Part shown: piece after piece, positions 22,366 through 32,795 of the stretch
Layout of the letters: every line of letters begins with the position of its first letter
Numbering within the stretch: the stretch's first letter is position 1
NCBI GenBank assembly: GCA_039090855.1
Contig: CM077022.1
Coordinates: 73,432,971-73,496,970 of the forward strand
Direction of reading: 5' to 3'
DNA from: Macrothele yani
Lineage: Eukaryota; Arthropoda; Arachnida; Araneae; Macrothelidae
DNA length: 64,000 nucleotides
Notes under the pieces: model-generated
Database searches by the model: none
The model's input: the letters and a program-made list of their open reading frames with translations, nothing else
Told to the model about the DNA's origin: nothing
Made by a program: the position numbers and the translations under genes

Positions 22366-23580
22366 CACAGTCGAGTCACATTATTGTGACCACCTCCTAC
22401 TTTTGACGTCAACAGCGCGTAGTCAATGAAAGAAGGCATGTGTCGTGACTTGGCTCGGAGGGTTTGTAAGGTGTGTTGTAGGCATTCTGAAAACATATCA
22501 CTCGTTGCTGTCATGGATAAAAAGAGCGATTTATCAGATTTGCAAAAAGGGATGATTACTGGCTTTCGGACCAAGAGCTGCAGTATTTCTGAAACAGCGC
22601 AATTTGTGAACTGTTCGCGTGCTGCTGTGGTTAAAGTTTATCGTGATTGGAGAAATGGCACCATTGCGAATAAACGGCGTGGAAACTGCTGCCATTGATG
22701 TGAGAGGTAAACGTCGGCTTCGAAGGTACGTGAGGACCGATCGACACGCTACAGTGAAGCAACTCACTGGCCGAATGAACCAGTGGGCTACCGGAAGTGG
22801 GGCTGAACAGACAGTTCAGCGAACCTTGCTGCGTATGGAACTCCCATGCAGACGGATGGTCCCTTCACCTATGCTAACGAAGGTGCATCGGCAGAAAAGG
22901 CTTACATTTGAGCGGCAGTATCGGAATTGGACCTTTGCTGATTGGCAAAGGATTGCCTTCTTCGATGAGTTACGTTTTCTGCTTTATCGAACAGAAGGAC
23001 GTTGACGTATAAGGCGAGAAACATCGGAGAACAAACACTCTTCAACTATTACTGGAAGAACACAAGCTGGTGGGGGCAGCGTTATGGTCTGGGGAATGTT
23101 TTCGCAGCATTCCCTGGGTCGACTCATACCTGTGGAAGGCACTATAAACCGAATTCGTTATGAATCCGTCCTTGCAGACCACGTATACCCATACATGCTG
23201 ATTGTCTTCCCTGGGGCGGATGGGATCTTCCAGCACGACAATTCGATGTGTCACACAGCTAGAAATATCCGAGCGTGGTTGGAAGAGAACGATGAAGACT
23301 TCAAAGTAGTTCCCTGGTCCCCTAATTCCCCAGACGTAAACCCAACTGAGCATCTGTGGGACCACCTCGATCGTGTTGTTCTCTCTATGGATCCGCCACC
23401 ACGCATCCTACAGCAGCTATCAGATGCACTGCAGTCAGCATGGCTCCACATATCTGTGAACACCTTCCAGCACCTTACACCTTATTGAGTCACTACCAGC
23501 CCATCTAGCTGCTGTCCGCGCTGCACAAAGTGGTTACTCTGAGTATTGGCTGGTGATCACAATAATGTGATTCGACCGTG
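22366..23580 (+). mobile_element. Tc1 family B copy 2, 1215 bp
   Basis: Ends CACAGTCGAGTCACATTATT and inverted AATGTGATTCGACCGTG, with TA on both sides (22364-22365, 23581-23582) inside (TA)n. Aligns over its full length with copy 1 at 12217-13410, while the flanking sequences are unrelated, so it is an independent insertion. Confidence 0.93.
22513..23540 (+). pseudogene. Tc1 transposase, family B, broken
   Basis: Starts MDKKSDLSDLQKGMITGF with HTH CSRAAVVKVYRDWRN and stops after RRGNCCH. It resumes in another frame at AAIDVRGKRRLRRYVRTDRH, with the first Asp in FFDELRFLL (DES changed to DEL). The frame then shifts again near 23005 before MVWGMFSQHS, FQHDNSMCHTA (second Asp) and SPDVNPTEHLWD (Glu present). 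The stop after RRGNC and the same frameshift occur in copy 1. Confidence 0.9.

Positions 23581-23656
<76 letters not shown>
23581..23656. repeat. (TA)n microsatellite
   Basis: About 36 TA units between the Tc1 family B copy and the 3' tail of the RTE. Both elements prefer or tolerate such targets. Confidence 0.95.
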
Positions 23657-23659
<3 letters not shown>

Positions 23660-26600
23660 TCATCATCATCATCATCATTGTCAACCATTATCAATCCACT
23701 GCTGGACGAAGGTCTCCCCAAGTTTCCTCCACAACGGTCTGTCTTGTGCCAGTCTCCTCCATGTCACCCCTGCATACTTTCGAATTTCATCCACCCATCT
23801 CCCATGTGGTCTTCTTCTGGGTCTTTTCCTGTCCCTTGGAATCCAATCTAAAATTTCGGCTGTCCATCGATGATCTGTCCTTCTGGCAGTATGTCCAGCC
23901 CATTGCCATTTCAGGGATTTAACTCTGATCATGATGTCTTCCACTCTTGTCATTTTTCGGATCCACGAGTTCCTCTTCTTATCTCTCCTGGTTACACCAA
24001 GCATGCACCTCTCCATGCTGCTTTGAGTTGTCTGCAGCCTTTGTATGTCTCTTTTAGTCAAGGTCCACGTCTCTGCACCATACGTAAGCACTGGAAGGAT
24101 GCATTGATCAAACACTTTTCTTTTAAGACATAATGGCATATTGCTCTTGAAAATTATGCTGTTTCTTCCAAAAGCTCTCCAGGCAAGTTTTGTACGCCGA
24201 TTAATTTCTTCATCAATGTGACCCTCACTTGATATCTGCTGTCCAAGATAAACGTACGTGTCTGTTATCGCCAGCTTTTCTCCATCAATTGATAAATCTT
24301 CATTTCTTGTAAAAGCATTGAACATCACTTTTGTCTTCTGAGAGTTCATTTTTAATCCCACTTCTTTACTCTTGTCAGCAAGTTCCTGGATCATACTCTG
24401 CAGCTCTGATGGGGTAGTTGCAAAAATAACTACGTCATCAGCAAAACGAAGGTGGGTTAGATAATCTCCATTAATCTTTATCCCCTTGTTTTCCCAACTC
24501 AGCGACTGAAAAACACCCTCCAATGTGGCATTAAAGAGCTTCGGAGATATGGTGTCACCTTGTCTCACTCCCTTTCCAATTTTTACATGTGTTGTATTTT
24601 CAAACAGCCTAATCTTTGCACTTGCATTTTCATAGATGTTATTAATAATATTAATGTATGCATCTTCAATACTGCAGGTTTTCAGAGCCATTGTAACTGC
24701 TGATGGTTTCACCGAATCAAAGGCTTTTTCATAATCGATAAAAGCCATGCACAATGGAAGTTCATATTCCCTCGCTCTTTCAATTAGTTCTCTCAGCACG
24801 TGGATATGGTCTATTGTGCTGTAGCCACTCCTGAATCCAGCTTGTTCTCTCGGTTGAGCCATGTCCAGTGTTACCTTCAAGCGGTGTGAAAGAACTTTAG
24901 TGAAGATTTTATAAACTACTGATAGGAGGCTGATAGGTCTGTAGTTTCCGAGATCCTCAATGTCACCTTTCTTATGTAGCAGGATCATTGTAGCGGTGTT
25001 CCAATCCTCAGGAATCTTTCCTTCATTAAGGCATCGAGTGAAAATTTGGGCGAGTACTGTTTCGATTTCTCCACTTGCTTCTTGTATGATGTCTACAGTA
25101 ATTCCATCTTCTCCTGGAGCTTTTCCTCGCTTCATGTTCTTGATTGCATGTGCAACTTCTGCTGGAAGGACTGGAGGAACTCTGGTACTGGTATCTTTCA
25201 TGATGTCTGGAGTGCATATATCATCCCTTTCATATAATTTGGAGTAGAAATCTTTCACTCTTGTCAAAATTTCGCCTCTATTTCTTGTTACAGAACCATC
25301 TTCTTTCCTCAGTGCCATAATCTGTTTTCTTCCCTTACTGAGATGTCCCTTTGCTATCTTTAGGCTTTGGTTGTTTTCAATTGCTTTCCTCACTAGTTCA
25401 CAGTTGAATTTCCTTACGTCTTCAGTGATACTTTTTCTTACTGTCTTGCATAGCTCTATATATTCCACTTTGGAAGTCACATCTTCTTTAGTTGTCCTCA
25501 TCTCTCTTCTTTTTTGCATCAACATTTTGGTTTTTCCTGATAATTTGTTCACATGCAACTTGTTCTTAGACCCAGCTAATTTTGTTGCTGTTTCCATAAG
25601 AGCTTTGGTTACTTTTCTGTTAACTTCAGAGATGTCCACTTCTTCCGATGTTAGGCCTTCTAAAGCAGAGAACCTGTTCTTCAGTTCTAACTTGAAGGTA
25701 TTATGGTGTTTTGTAAGGTTGGTTATGTCAATAGATTTTGTTTGTCTTATGAGCTTGCCACGTTCAAGTTTAGTGTTGAGGTGCATCTTACATCTCACCA
25801 ATCTATAGTCACTACCTGTGTTGAACTTGTTTAGCACACTGCAGTCTTCTATGACGAATTTTTTGTTACACATAATAAAATCAATTTCACTTGTCGTCCC
25901 ATTTGGATGTCTCCATGTCCATTTCCTGTGTGGCTTTTTCTTGAAGAAGGAGTTCAAGATGAAAAACCCTTCTGCCTCTGCAAACTCAACGAGAGTATTT
26001 CCACGCTGGTTTCTGTTGCCATGACCGAATTTACCTACTGAAGTTTCATTCTGTTGCCGTTGCCCTATTTTTGCATTGAAATCTCCCATAATTATTTTCA
26101 AGTGCTGCTTACCTTTATTATTTAGATGACAAATTTCCTCATAAAATTCTTCAATTTCTTCTTCAGGATGACTTGTGGTGGGTGCATAAGTTTGAATAAT
26201 CTGAGCCTGGTATCTTTTCGAGAGTTGGATAACGAGTCGTGCAGCTCTGTCAGAGGAACTTTCAACTTCTACAACTTTATCCTTCAGTTTCTTGTTTATT
26301 ATAAATCCAACACCACTAGTTCTGCCAGTATCTGTCCCACGATAGTAGAAGAGATGTCCACTTTTCAGTTCGATGAGATCTTCTCCTTTTCTCCTTACCT
26401 CACTTAGCCCCACGATGTCCCACTTGATCCTTTGTAGTTCCTCTTCCAATTCAAGAAGCCTTGAATCAGAAGATAGGGAGCGTCCATTATACGTAGCCAA
26501 GGTCAGCATCAGATGGCAGCCTAGTCCGGTCCTCCGGGGATTCTTAGCACCCTCTGCTTTCATGTCGCACTGGCCGCTGCCTTGGCCAGGTACATTCCAG

Positions 26601-26850
26601 CTGCCGGAGACTGACGGCCAAGATTTAAGTTGTTTAATCATTTTGGAGGGGTTTGGCCATAACTCACCACGCTGGACAAGCGGGTTGGTGAGTGTGGGAT
26701 AGAATTTCCTCTAATCCCGATGGTATAGTTATACCGCTATGGGCGGTCGTCAGAGCCCCTTTAGTGGGAACAGGATGCACCACGAGAAGGCGGGGTTGAC
26801 ATTTGTCAAGGAGAGGCTGTGATGTTACGCATCACCTGACCTTACGAGGG
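23657..26850 (-). mobile_element. RTE-clade non-LTR retrotransposon, apparently full length (3.2 kb)
   Basis: Minus strand: a 5' untranslated region of about 210 bp (26642-26850), one long frame, then a 3' end that is little more than (GAT)n; the TGA stop at 23681-23683 lies 24 bp from the end. Minimal 3' UTRs ending in a trinucleotide tail are typical of RTE elements. The 5' boundary is set where Tc1 coding sequence begins at about 26851. No TSD could be resolved because the 3' flank is (TA)n. Truncated relatives lie at 13690-13985, 21905-22105 and 61303-61535. Confidence 0.92.
23681..26641 (-). CDS. RTE polyprotein: APE endonuclease and reverse transcriptase, 986 aa
   Basis: Open for 986 codons from ATG at 26641 (MIKQLKSWPS). 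Order: a short lead; APE-type endonuclease (about residues 45-290) with ATYNGRSL, DIVGLSEVR, IQTYAPT, MGDFNAKIG, IDFIMCNKK and GSDYRLVR; reverse transcriptase (about 490-760) with GNYRPISLLSVVYKIFTKVL, EQAGFRSGYSTIDH, MAFIDYEKAFDSV (motif A), GVRQGDTISPKLF (motif B) and LRFADDVVIF (motif C, catalytic FADD). A basic C-terminal tail (RDRKRPRRRPHGRWVDEIR) follows. It would nick target DNA and prime cDNA synthesis. The APE motif normally written SDH reads SDY here, which would remove the catalytic His; the length and RT motifs are otherwise normal. There are no frameshifts, so it is young. Confidence 0.93.
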   Translation of the reverse strand: MIKQLKSWPSVSGSWNVPGQGSGQCDMKAEGAKNPRRTGLGCHLMLTLATYNGRSLSSDSRLLELEEELQRIKWDIVGLSEVRRKGEDLIELKSGHLFYYRGTDTGRTSGVGFIINKKLKDKVVEVESSSDRAARLVIQLSKRYQAQIIQTYAPTTSHPEEEIEEFYEEICHLNNKGKQHLKIIMGDFNAKIGQRQQNETSVGKFGHGNRNQRGNTLVEFAEAEGFFILNSFFKKKPHRKWTWRHPNGTTSEIDFIMCNKKFVIEDCSVLNKFNTGSDYRLVRCKMHLNTKLERGKLIRQTKSIDITNLTKHHNTFKLELKNRFSALEGLTSEEVDISEVNRKVTKALMETATKLAGSKNKLHVNKLSGKTKMLMQKRREMRTTKEDVTSKVEYIELCKTVRKSITEDVRKFNCELVRKAIENNQSLKIAKGHLSKGRKQIMALRKEDGSVTRNRGEILTRVKDFYSKLYERDDICTPDIMKDTSTRVPPVLPAEVAHAIKNMKRGKAPGEDGITVDIIQEASGEIETVLAQIFTRCLNEGKIPEDWNTATMILLHKKGDIEDLGNYRPISLLSVVYKIFTKVLSHRLKVTLDMAQPREQAGFRSGYSTIDHIHVLRELIERAREYELPLCMAFIDYEKAFDSVKPSAVTMALKTCSIEDAYINIINNIYENASAKIRLFENTTHVKIGKGVRQGDTISPKLFNATLEGVFQSLSWENKGIKINGDYLTHLRFADDVVIFATTPSELQSMIQELADKSKEVGLKMNSQKTKVMFNAFTRNEDLSIDGEKLAITDTYVYLGQQISSEGHIDEEINRRTKLAWRAFGRNSIIFKSNMPLCLKRKVFDQCILPVLTYGAETWTLTKRDIQRLQTTQSSMERCMLGVTRRDKKRNSWIRKMTRVEDIMIRVKSLKWQWAGHTARRTDHRWTAEILDWIPRDRKRPRRRPHGRWVDEIRKYAGVTWRRLAQDRPLWRKLGETFVQQWIDNG

Positions 26851-27546
26851 TACCGCTGCTGACCGCACATCACAGGGTGCAACGATTAGCATGGACGCGG
26901 GAACATTGCCACTGGACCCTAGACATGTGGAAAAATATTGCCTGGACTGATGAGTCGAGATTCACGTTGGTACATGCGGATGGCAGGACACGAGTACGGC
27001 GCAAACCACATGAAGCGATGGATCCTTCTTGCCAGCAGGGTACTCTTCAAGCTGGTGGGGGTGGCATTCTCGTCTGGGGACTGTTTACGTGGACTGAAAT
27101 GGGACCCCTGGTACGTGTGACATCGTCCCTCACAGGTGAACGTTACCGGTATATCATGGACGACCATTTGCTCCCGTTTGTGCGTCTTCAACATCCCACT
27201 GGGGACCTCATCCTGCAACAGGACAATGCACCGTGCCATCGCTCCCGAATTGTATCCGAATGGTTGGAAGAACACTCCACCGACGTGACCTCGCTTCCTT
27301 GGCCAGCGAGGTCATATGACCTCAATCCCATCGAGCACATCTGTGATGCCATCGAGAGAGATGACTCCCTCCATCAAATCTTCGTGAACTGTGGGAGCTT
27401 GTTCAGGGGTCGTGGATCCGTATGGATTCCCAACGCTTCCGGTGTCTTGTCGAGTCCATGCCGAGACGAATCGCCGCCGTCATCAGGGCGAAAGGCGGTG
27501 CTACACGTTACTAGACAGGTATCTCTAATTTAATTGCTGTTCAGTG
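26851..27546 (+). mobile_element. Tc1 element, 5'-truncated by the RTE junction
   Basis: Starts mid-coding (PLLTAHHR frame from about 26853) directly against the RTE 5' end and runs to an inverted-repeat-like end TTGCTGTTCAGTG at 27534-27546, followed by TATATA. The N-terminal half and left end are missing from the window, so they were lost before or during RTE insertion. Confidence 0.85.
26853..27533 (+). pseudogene. Tc1 transposase, C-terminal two thirds
   Basis: Contains RLAWTREHCHWTLDMWKN, first Asp in AWTDESRFTLVHADGR, GGGGILVWGLF, second Asp in LQQDNAPCHRSRIVSEW and the Glu region SYDLNPIEHICD. All DD34E residues are kept. A frameshift near 27360 moves the tail (ESMPRRIAAVIRAKGG) into another frame. 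It lacks the DNA-binding N-terminus, so it cannot act alone. The family differs from A, B and C by its end sequence. Confidence 0.88.
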
Positions 27547-27599
27547 TATATATATATATATACCCTACAGGGCTTTTTCTCTCCCTTTCTCAGTCATCT

Positions 27600-28040
27600 T
27601 TCTTTTTCTTTTATGTTTTGTTTTAGCTCTCGAAGAAGTTGAACTCCCCTTTGAAAGTATTACGTTCCGCCGCCCGTGCTGAAATCCACTGCTCCCTTTA
27701 ACCATAGCGTTGACAAAATGTTTTATCAAGCCCAACTTGATGTGGAGTGAGGGCAATCAAATTTTGTAGGAATCAACAAGCGATTTGTATTTCCCTCTCC
27801 TTTTCCCAGGTGCTGAACTTTCTCTCAAAAGCCACTCTTTAACCTCATAATGATGTTCCATATCCCGACTATCCCACTCGGACAAAAACAACAAAATCTG
27901 GTATGCCCTGGTTGCATTCCTGTTAGAAGTCTACTTACTTTGAGGTCCCCACGTATTTGTCACGCGCATTCTTAATAATTGATATCGATAGATTTAAGAA
28001 GATCCATATTATGGCGAGTTTCTTTCAAGTACGCTGCATA
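27600..28040 (-). pseudogene. Uncharacterised arthropod gene, middle piece (segment 2)
   Basis: Minus-strand frames from 28036 read YLKETRHNMDLL, then after a stop GDLKV, then GHTRFCCF, then WNIIMRL, PTKFD and LHIKLGLIKHFVNAMVK up to GFQ near 27655, with at least three frame changes. Its 5' edge is cut exactly by the Tc1 insertion at 28041. Its content continues segment 1 (29265-29960), which ends ...PLAYS on the other side of that Tc1. Confidence 0.75.
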
Positions 28041-29261
28041 CACTGAGTGGCCACTTTATTATGACTACCCCCTCAGTATTTCGTTAAGCCACCTTTTGCC
28101 TTTAATACTGCGTCGATTCTTCGTGGCATGGACTCCACGAGATGTTGAAAGGTGGTTTGTGGGATTTGAGACCATCCTTGATGAATAGCACTTTCCAGGA
28201 GTGTAAGATTGCAGGGTTGTGGATCCAGCTGTCTAATGGCTCGTTCAACTTCATCCCACAAATTCTCATTGGGGTTGAGATCTGGAGATTGTGGGGGCCA
28301 CCTAAGCAAAGTAAACTCACCGGCATGTTCCTGGAACCAATCCTGTACAATACGAGCACTATGACAGGATGCATTATCTTGTTGAAAGTAGCCATAGACA
28401 TTGGGATAAACCATCCACATGACAGGATGCACTTGGTCCGCAACGATGTTTAGATATGATGTGCCAGTCAGACGTTGATCAACACGAATCAAAGGGCCCA
28501 AAGCATGCCAGGAAAACATTCCCCAAACCATAACGTTGCCTCCACCAGATTGAAGGGTTGTAGCAATGCATTTGGGGTCCATGCTTTCGTGCTGTTTCCG
28601 CCAAATTCTCACTCGGCCATCGGCATGGTGCAACTAAAAACGTGATTCATCGGACCACATAATTTGTTTCCAATTATCGACTATCCAATCCTTGTGCTCC
28701 TGTGCGAACTGGAGACGTTTTCTCTTGTTAACTGCAGATAGCAAAGGTGTTCGAACAGGCCTTCGGCTGCCATATCCCATCCGATGCAGTGTACGGCGAA
28801 CAGTGCGTGCAGATATCATTTGAGGGGATCCTTGATTAAGATGGTCTGTAATTTGCTGCACTGTTGCCCTTCTGTTGTCTGTTACCAGTCTGGACACTCT
28901 CCGTTCCACCCGAGCAGTCACTAGTCGATGACGACCACACGTTTCACGTAGAGACTCAGTTTTTTGGCTGACAGTCCAGTTTTTAAACACTTTAACAACA
29001 GCTGCTCTGGAACATTTCACGAATGTGGCGGTTTTGGCGATACTCGCTCCATGGCTCCGAGCTCCTACAATCATCCCACGTTGAAAGTCCGTCAAATCAC
29101 ATTTTTTACCCATCTCGTCACCCAAAAATCACTTCTACTACTGTCGCAAGCACTAAGCTTTCCCTTTTTATACTAGCCTCGCCCTCTGGCGGCAACAGCG
29201 TGCAGCCATTGCTCATTTTCTTAAACCTGTCAGGTGGTCATAATAAAGTGGCCACTCAGTG
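28041..29261 (-). mobile_element. Tc1 family C copy 1, 1221 bp
   Basis: Ends CACTGAGTGGCCACTTTATT and its inverted counterpart AATAAAGTGGCCACTCAGTG. Same length as copy 2 (53677-54897), with which it is near-identical. TA precedes the left end (28039-28040); the right flank is AATA. It interrupts the uncharacterised arthropod gene between segments 1 and 2. Confidence 0.95.
28073..29113 (-). pseudogene. Tc1 transposase, family C, one nonsense codon (346 codons)
   Basis: Starts MGKKCDLTDFQRGMIVGA (ATG at 29113). It has two HTH regions (SRAAVVKVFKNW; NQGSPQMISARTVRRTL), first Asp in MWSDESRF, second Asp in YFQQDNASCHSA and catalytic Glu in DLNPNENLWD, ending KAKGGLTKY. The only break is an in-frame TAG immediately after DESRF (28634-28636), where copy 2 has CAG. 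No indels: 1041 nt in both copies. Very recent inactivation. Confidence 0.94.
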
Positions 29262-29264
29262 AAT

Positions 29265-29960
29265 AAGCCAGTGGTACTAACGGGTAAATGTTTCCATTGT
29301 GAAAGAGCACCATCTTTAAACTTGGTTTGGAAGAATCAATCAAGAGACTCCATTCTTCAGGGTTATGGTCCATTCTTAACTCGACAAACAGGCCATTAAC
29401 ATCATTGTAATAAACAAGATCACCGCTCTTGGAGAAAAGAGGCGACAGAAGCTCATTGCATTTTCTGTAGGTTGTGACTTTAGTGCCAGACTGAAAAAGA
29501 TGCCATCCCTGTAGCCAATAATTTAACATAACAGTTCGGCTTGGTTTTTCGCGAGGTTCAGATCTATCGCTAGGCCGTTCAGCTCGTACTGTGAACGTAA
29601 ATGATGCGCTTCCGATTCAGGCTGGTATTCGCGATCAGTAGAATAGGATGGTACAGCTTCAGAGGAGGAGTTTGATGTTTCGCCATTCAGGGTCCATTTT
29701 TCCGGCGGTTTGGGAATTATTAGGGAATCATCGTGCTTAACAGGTCTCATGGCTGAAAGCAAATTCTGGAAAACTATAGTGTGTGTGTTTATTTTTCGAG
29801 GAAAGGCCAGATACGTTAGTTAAACAGAAGTAGAAGCCGGAAACATGGTCGTTTGGTTCTCTCCAAATCATTGGGATAGCAAATGGCATTGAAGGGTGCG
29901 TGCCGTTTAACCAACCTATTAAATATCGCGAACGTTTGCCACAACATACATGAACCACCC
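29265..29960 (-). pseudogene. Uncharacterised arthropod gene, N-terminal piece (segment 1)
   Basis: Frame 1 (29958-29737) has MPFAIPMIWREPNDHVSGFY and FCLTNVSG. Frame 2 (29762-29523) has SAMRPVKHDDSLIIPKPPEK, then LAKNQAELL. Frame 3 (29529-29265) has LQGWHLFQSGTKVTTYRK, DLVYYNDVNGL and LLIDSSKPSLK, HNGNIYPLVPLAYS. Two frameshifts separate them. I recognise this as a widespread arthropod protein family of unknown function, often present in many copies per genome; Cys pairs in the first part may bind metal (inference). The reading frame ends at the Tc1 junction and resumes at 28040. Confidence 0.78.
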
Positions 29961-30790
29961 AAATGTGATCTTGATCACCAAATCTTCAAGCTAAGTAGTA
30001 CTCATATGCCTTCTTAATAACCGGAGAATTAGTTTACTTTGGGCTTTCGTAGTAAACTCACCGCACACGTAACAAAAGAGACTCGTAACGTTTACACACT
30101 GGCGCTTCCGCGACACTATAACTACATAGAAGTAGTTCGTAAAACACTCCGAACAGCATCACGAAGAAAGAGAAATAACTGCTTTTAGTTCACACAAACA
30201 CAACAAGTGAAAGTTCTGACCCACCTGAAAAGAGTCATAACAACGGGAGAAGTGCATTCGACTTTTAGCCGTATACCAGGGGTTTCAACCGCACGTGCGC
30301 GCCAGATGTTCCCGTTTCGCAAGTTGTGACACCCAGCCTATCACAACAGCTTTAGTTGCGAGGAAAAAAATGAATTCATTTTCGCTTTTAGCACATCTTA
30401 AAACGTGATATTAACAATGTTTTGAGTCGGGGAAAATTTCAGTGTTGTAGAGTGTGATCAGCCAAAAATTTATATCTGTGATGCGGCGACTTTCTGGAAT
30501 GGGAATGCATTACTATCGGTGAGATGACAAGTTTTCACATGAAGTTAAAAGCTATCATTGAAGCACTGAATGATTTAAAAAAAAAATTGCCATTGATGGG
30601 GCACGAGTTTCTTTGAATAAGAAATTTAAAACTCTCAACAGAATTGCCCGGAGTCTCTTAAACTTATTGCGTGAATTAACGAATTTCTGCCTTATATCAA
30701 GCGTGGCAGTGCCTAAGAAATTTCTAAACTTTGCTGTAGATAGAGAGAGGCAAGTTTTTGCATGAAATCAGAAATTTCTCGATGGTCTTA
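29961..30790. other. No gene recognised
   Basis: May include upstream sequence of the gene above. No promoter element could be assigned. Confidence 0.35.
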
Positions 30791-30796
30791 TGATGA

Positions 30797-31524
30797 TTAA
30801 GGTGGTTCCACCTAAAAACTCTTGCCCTATGTTTCCAATGGTAAAAACTTCGGTAGGCAGTTTCTTCGCAATATCAATATTTCCAAGGATGAAAATTTGC
30901 ACATCTACAGAAAATAACTTTAAATTATAACACATCATACTAAATATTTACAAAAACTTAACCATAATTATATTAAAAATCAATAACTTTTCCTTGAGTG
31001 ATGTTGAGACCTGCTAATAGATGGCGCTACCAGTGCATTGATGACGTCAGTGGACAAACAGATGCTTGATGGCTTATTTCGGAATTAGGAGTAATCAGTC
31101 CCTACAATTCTGTTTACAGCTAAATTGTCAGAAATTTTATCTAAGTGGCTCAATTCATTCTAAACATTCCAGACTATCGTATGGATAGACTCATATATTT
31201 TGATTCCTTTCCAAAAAATATAAAAAAGTATTGAAAAAATCAGCTGTACTATAGGTACTGCAAATTTCAATTGCGAAGTAAGCCATCAAGCATTTGTCCA
31301 CTGACGTCATCAATGTGCAGGTTGCGCCATCTACTAGCAGTTCTCAACATTACCAAGGGAAAACTATTGATTTGTAATATAATTATCGTTAAGTTTTAAG
31401 AAATGTTAAGTATGCCATGGTATAATTTTCGTCCTTGGTAATACATTAATTGCGAAGAAAATGTCAACAGAAGTTTTTCCCATTCGAAACAATAAGGCAG
31501 AGTTTTTAGGCGAACCACCTCAAG
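30797..31524. mobile_element. Fold-back MITE with arms of about 250-275 bp
   Basis: The left arm (30801-31075) and right arm (about 31275-31524) are inverted copies: GGTGGTTCCACCTAAAAACT pairs with AGTTTTTAGGCGAACCACC, and ATTGATGACGTCAGTGGACA pairs with the right-arm TGTCCACTGACGTCATCAAT. The left flank is TTAA, the right TCAA, which suggests a TTAA target with one change. No coding sequence. Each arm carries one TGACGTCA octamer. Confidence 0.85.
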
Positions 31525-31534
31525 TTTAAATACA

Positions 31535-32793
31535 GCAGATGTTCCCACATTTTTAGAACGATTTTCCAGCAAAATAATTAATGTTTAAAATAAAATTATT
31601 ATTTTTTCTAAAAATATGTTCTACCTGATAGCCCTTTCTGTGGACTATGAACCTACATCTAGATTTCCAAGACAACAGGGCATTTCTTAAAATTGGTACT
31701 TTATTGCACTCTTCGACTGCTTTCCATAGTCCAATAATTGTTTCAGGTCTGCGTTTAGAAAGCGCTCTTTTTAGCGTCCGGAGGCACAATAGTCCATTGG
31801 GGACACATCAGGGGTCTTAGAAGGAATAATGAGCAAAAGGTATGGATTTGATACCCGTCTCTTCTTTCATTTTTTCAAGAAATAGATTTGGAAGTGTGAC
31901 TGGTAGCCTTATGCTGATGAAGTTGTACTCTTTGAAGGCTCTCTGGATAAAGGAATGGTATTTTCTCTTTAAATATAAGAGTTAAAACATTATTTTGGTA
32001 ATATGTAGAATTGATTTTAACATTCTTTTCAACTTAACTTTAGTTTCCCATTGTACGAGAAACCAGCAATAATCATGAATCCTTTACTGAAACTTTCTTT
32101 GGATTCTTCGAACCAAGTGTGTAAGTCTTTTTCTGCTCTTTTGAGATAGTAAATCGACCTTTGTTTTTGTTACAGTCGTTTAGGTTGATCCATGCTTCAT
32201 CAATAGGCATAATAAATTTTTGGGTCTCCGGATAAGCAGTTTTCATGCAGAAGTCTGCACTGTGTTCTGCGCTCAGGCACGTGTGTGAATATTCTGTTTT
32301 TTGCCTTTTTTCGTATTCAAATCTTTGTTTATTACCTTGTTTACAGTTGATACAGAGATTTTTAACGACTTAGCGATTGCTCTTTGGGTCGGTGGATTTT
32401 CTTTTAAGACCAGAGACCTTTTGAAATAGTCGTAAAAGTACGGACCTTCTTTGAATATCCGTTTGTTCTTTTTCCTGTCAAAAGCAATGCTTGGCGATAT
32501 CTCATTCTATCATTAATAATATTGCTTATTTTACATTTAGAAAGGGTAATTTCATGATTTTTCCAGCGTTATTTAATTACAAAAAACGAATACTTCTTTT
32601 CGTAAAGAGAAAAAACACAACCTTCTATCCCCAGCTTGTTTACGTGCGCCATTTTCTTAGCTGACGATATTTAACTGCAGCAGATGTTTTTTTGGTTTTC
32701 ATATAACACGCTTTGCCAGTATCAGTTATTTGAACTTCTTTTATTTCCTGTAATTTCTTATAAAAACGTTCTAAAAATGTGGGAACATCCTCT
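31535..32793 (-). mobile_element. Divergent Tc1/IS630-type element, 1.26 kb
   Basis: A perfect 23-bp inverted repeat (starting GATGTTCCCACATTTTTAG) lies at 31540-31562 and 32767-32789, with TA at 31533-31534 and 32794-32795. The interior encodes a degraded transposase on the minus strand. Confidence 0.85.
31590..32560 (-). pseudogene. Tc1/IS630-type transposase, many frame breaks
   Basis: Readable pieces in order: PTQRAIAKSLKISVSTVNKV (HTH), KFIMPIDEAWI-like stretch (possible first Asp), a KKTYTLGSKNPKKVS region, HDYCWF or MIIAGFSY, and a C-terminus LKRALSKRRPETIIGLWKAV and LSWKSRCRFIVHRKGYQVEH at 31789-31600. The C-terminal pattern is that of insect IS630/Tc1 relatives, but it is not close to families A-C. 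Heavily mutated, the oldest-looking Tc1-type coding relic here. Confidence 0.7.
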
Positions 32794-32795
32794 TA

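Noticed and set aside
25371..25808. Plus-strand membrane-protein-like frame
   Set aside because: Hydrophobic antisense shadow of the RTE reading frame.
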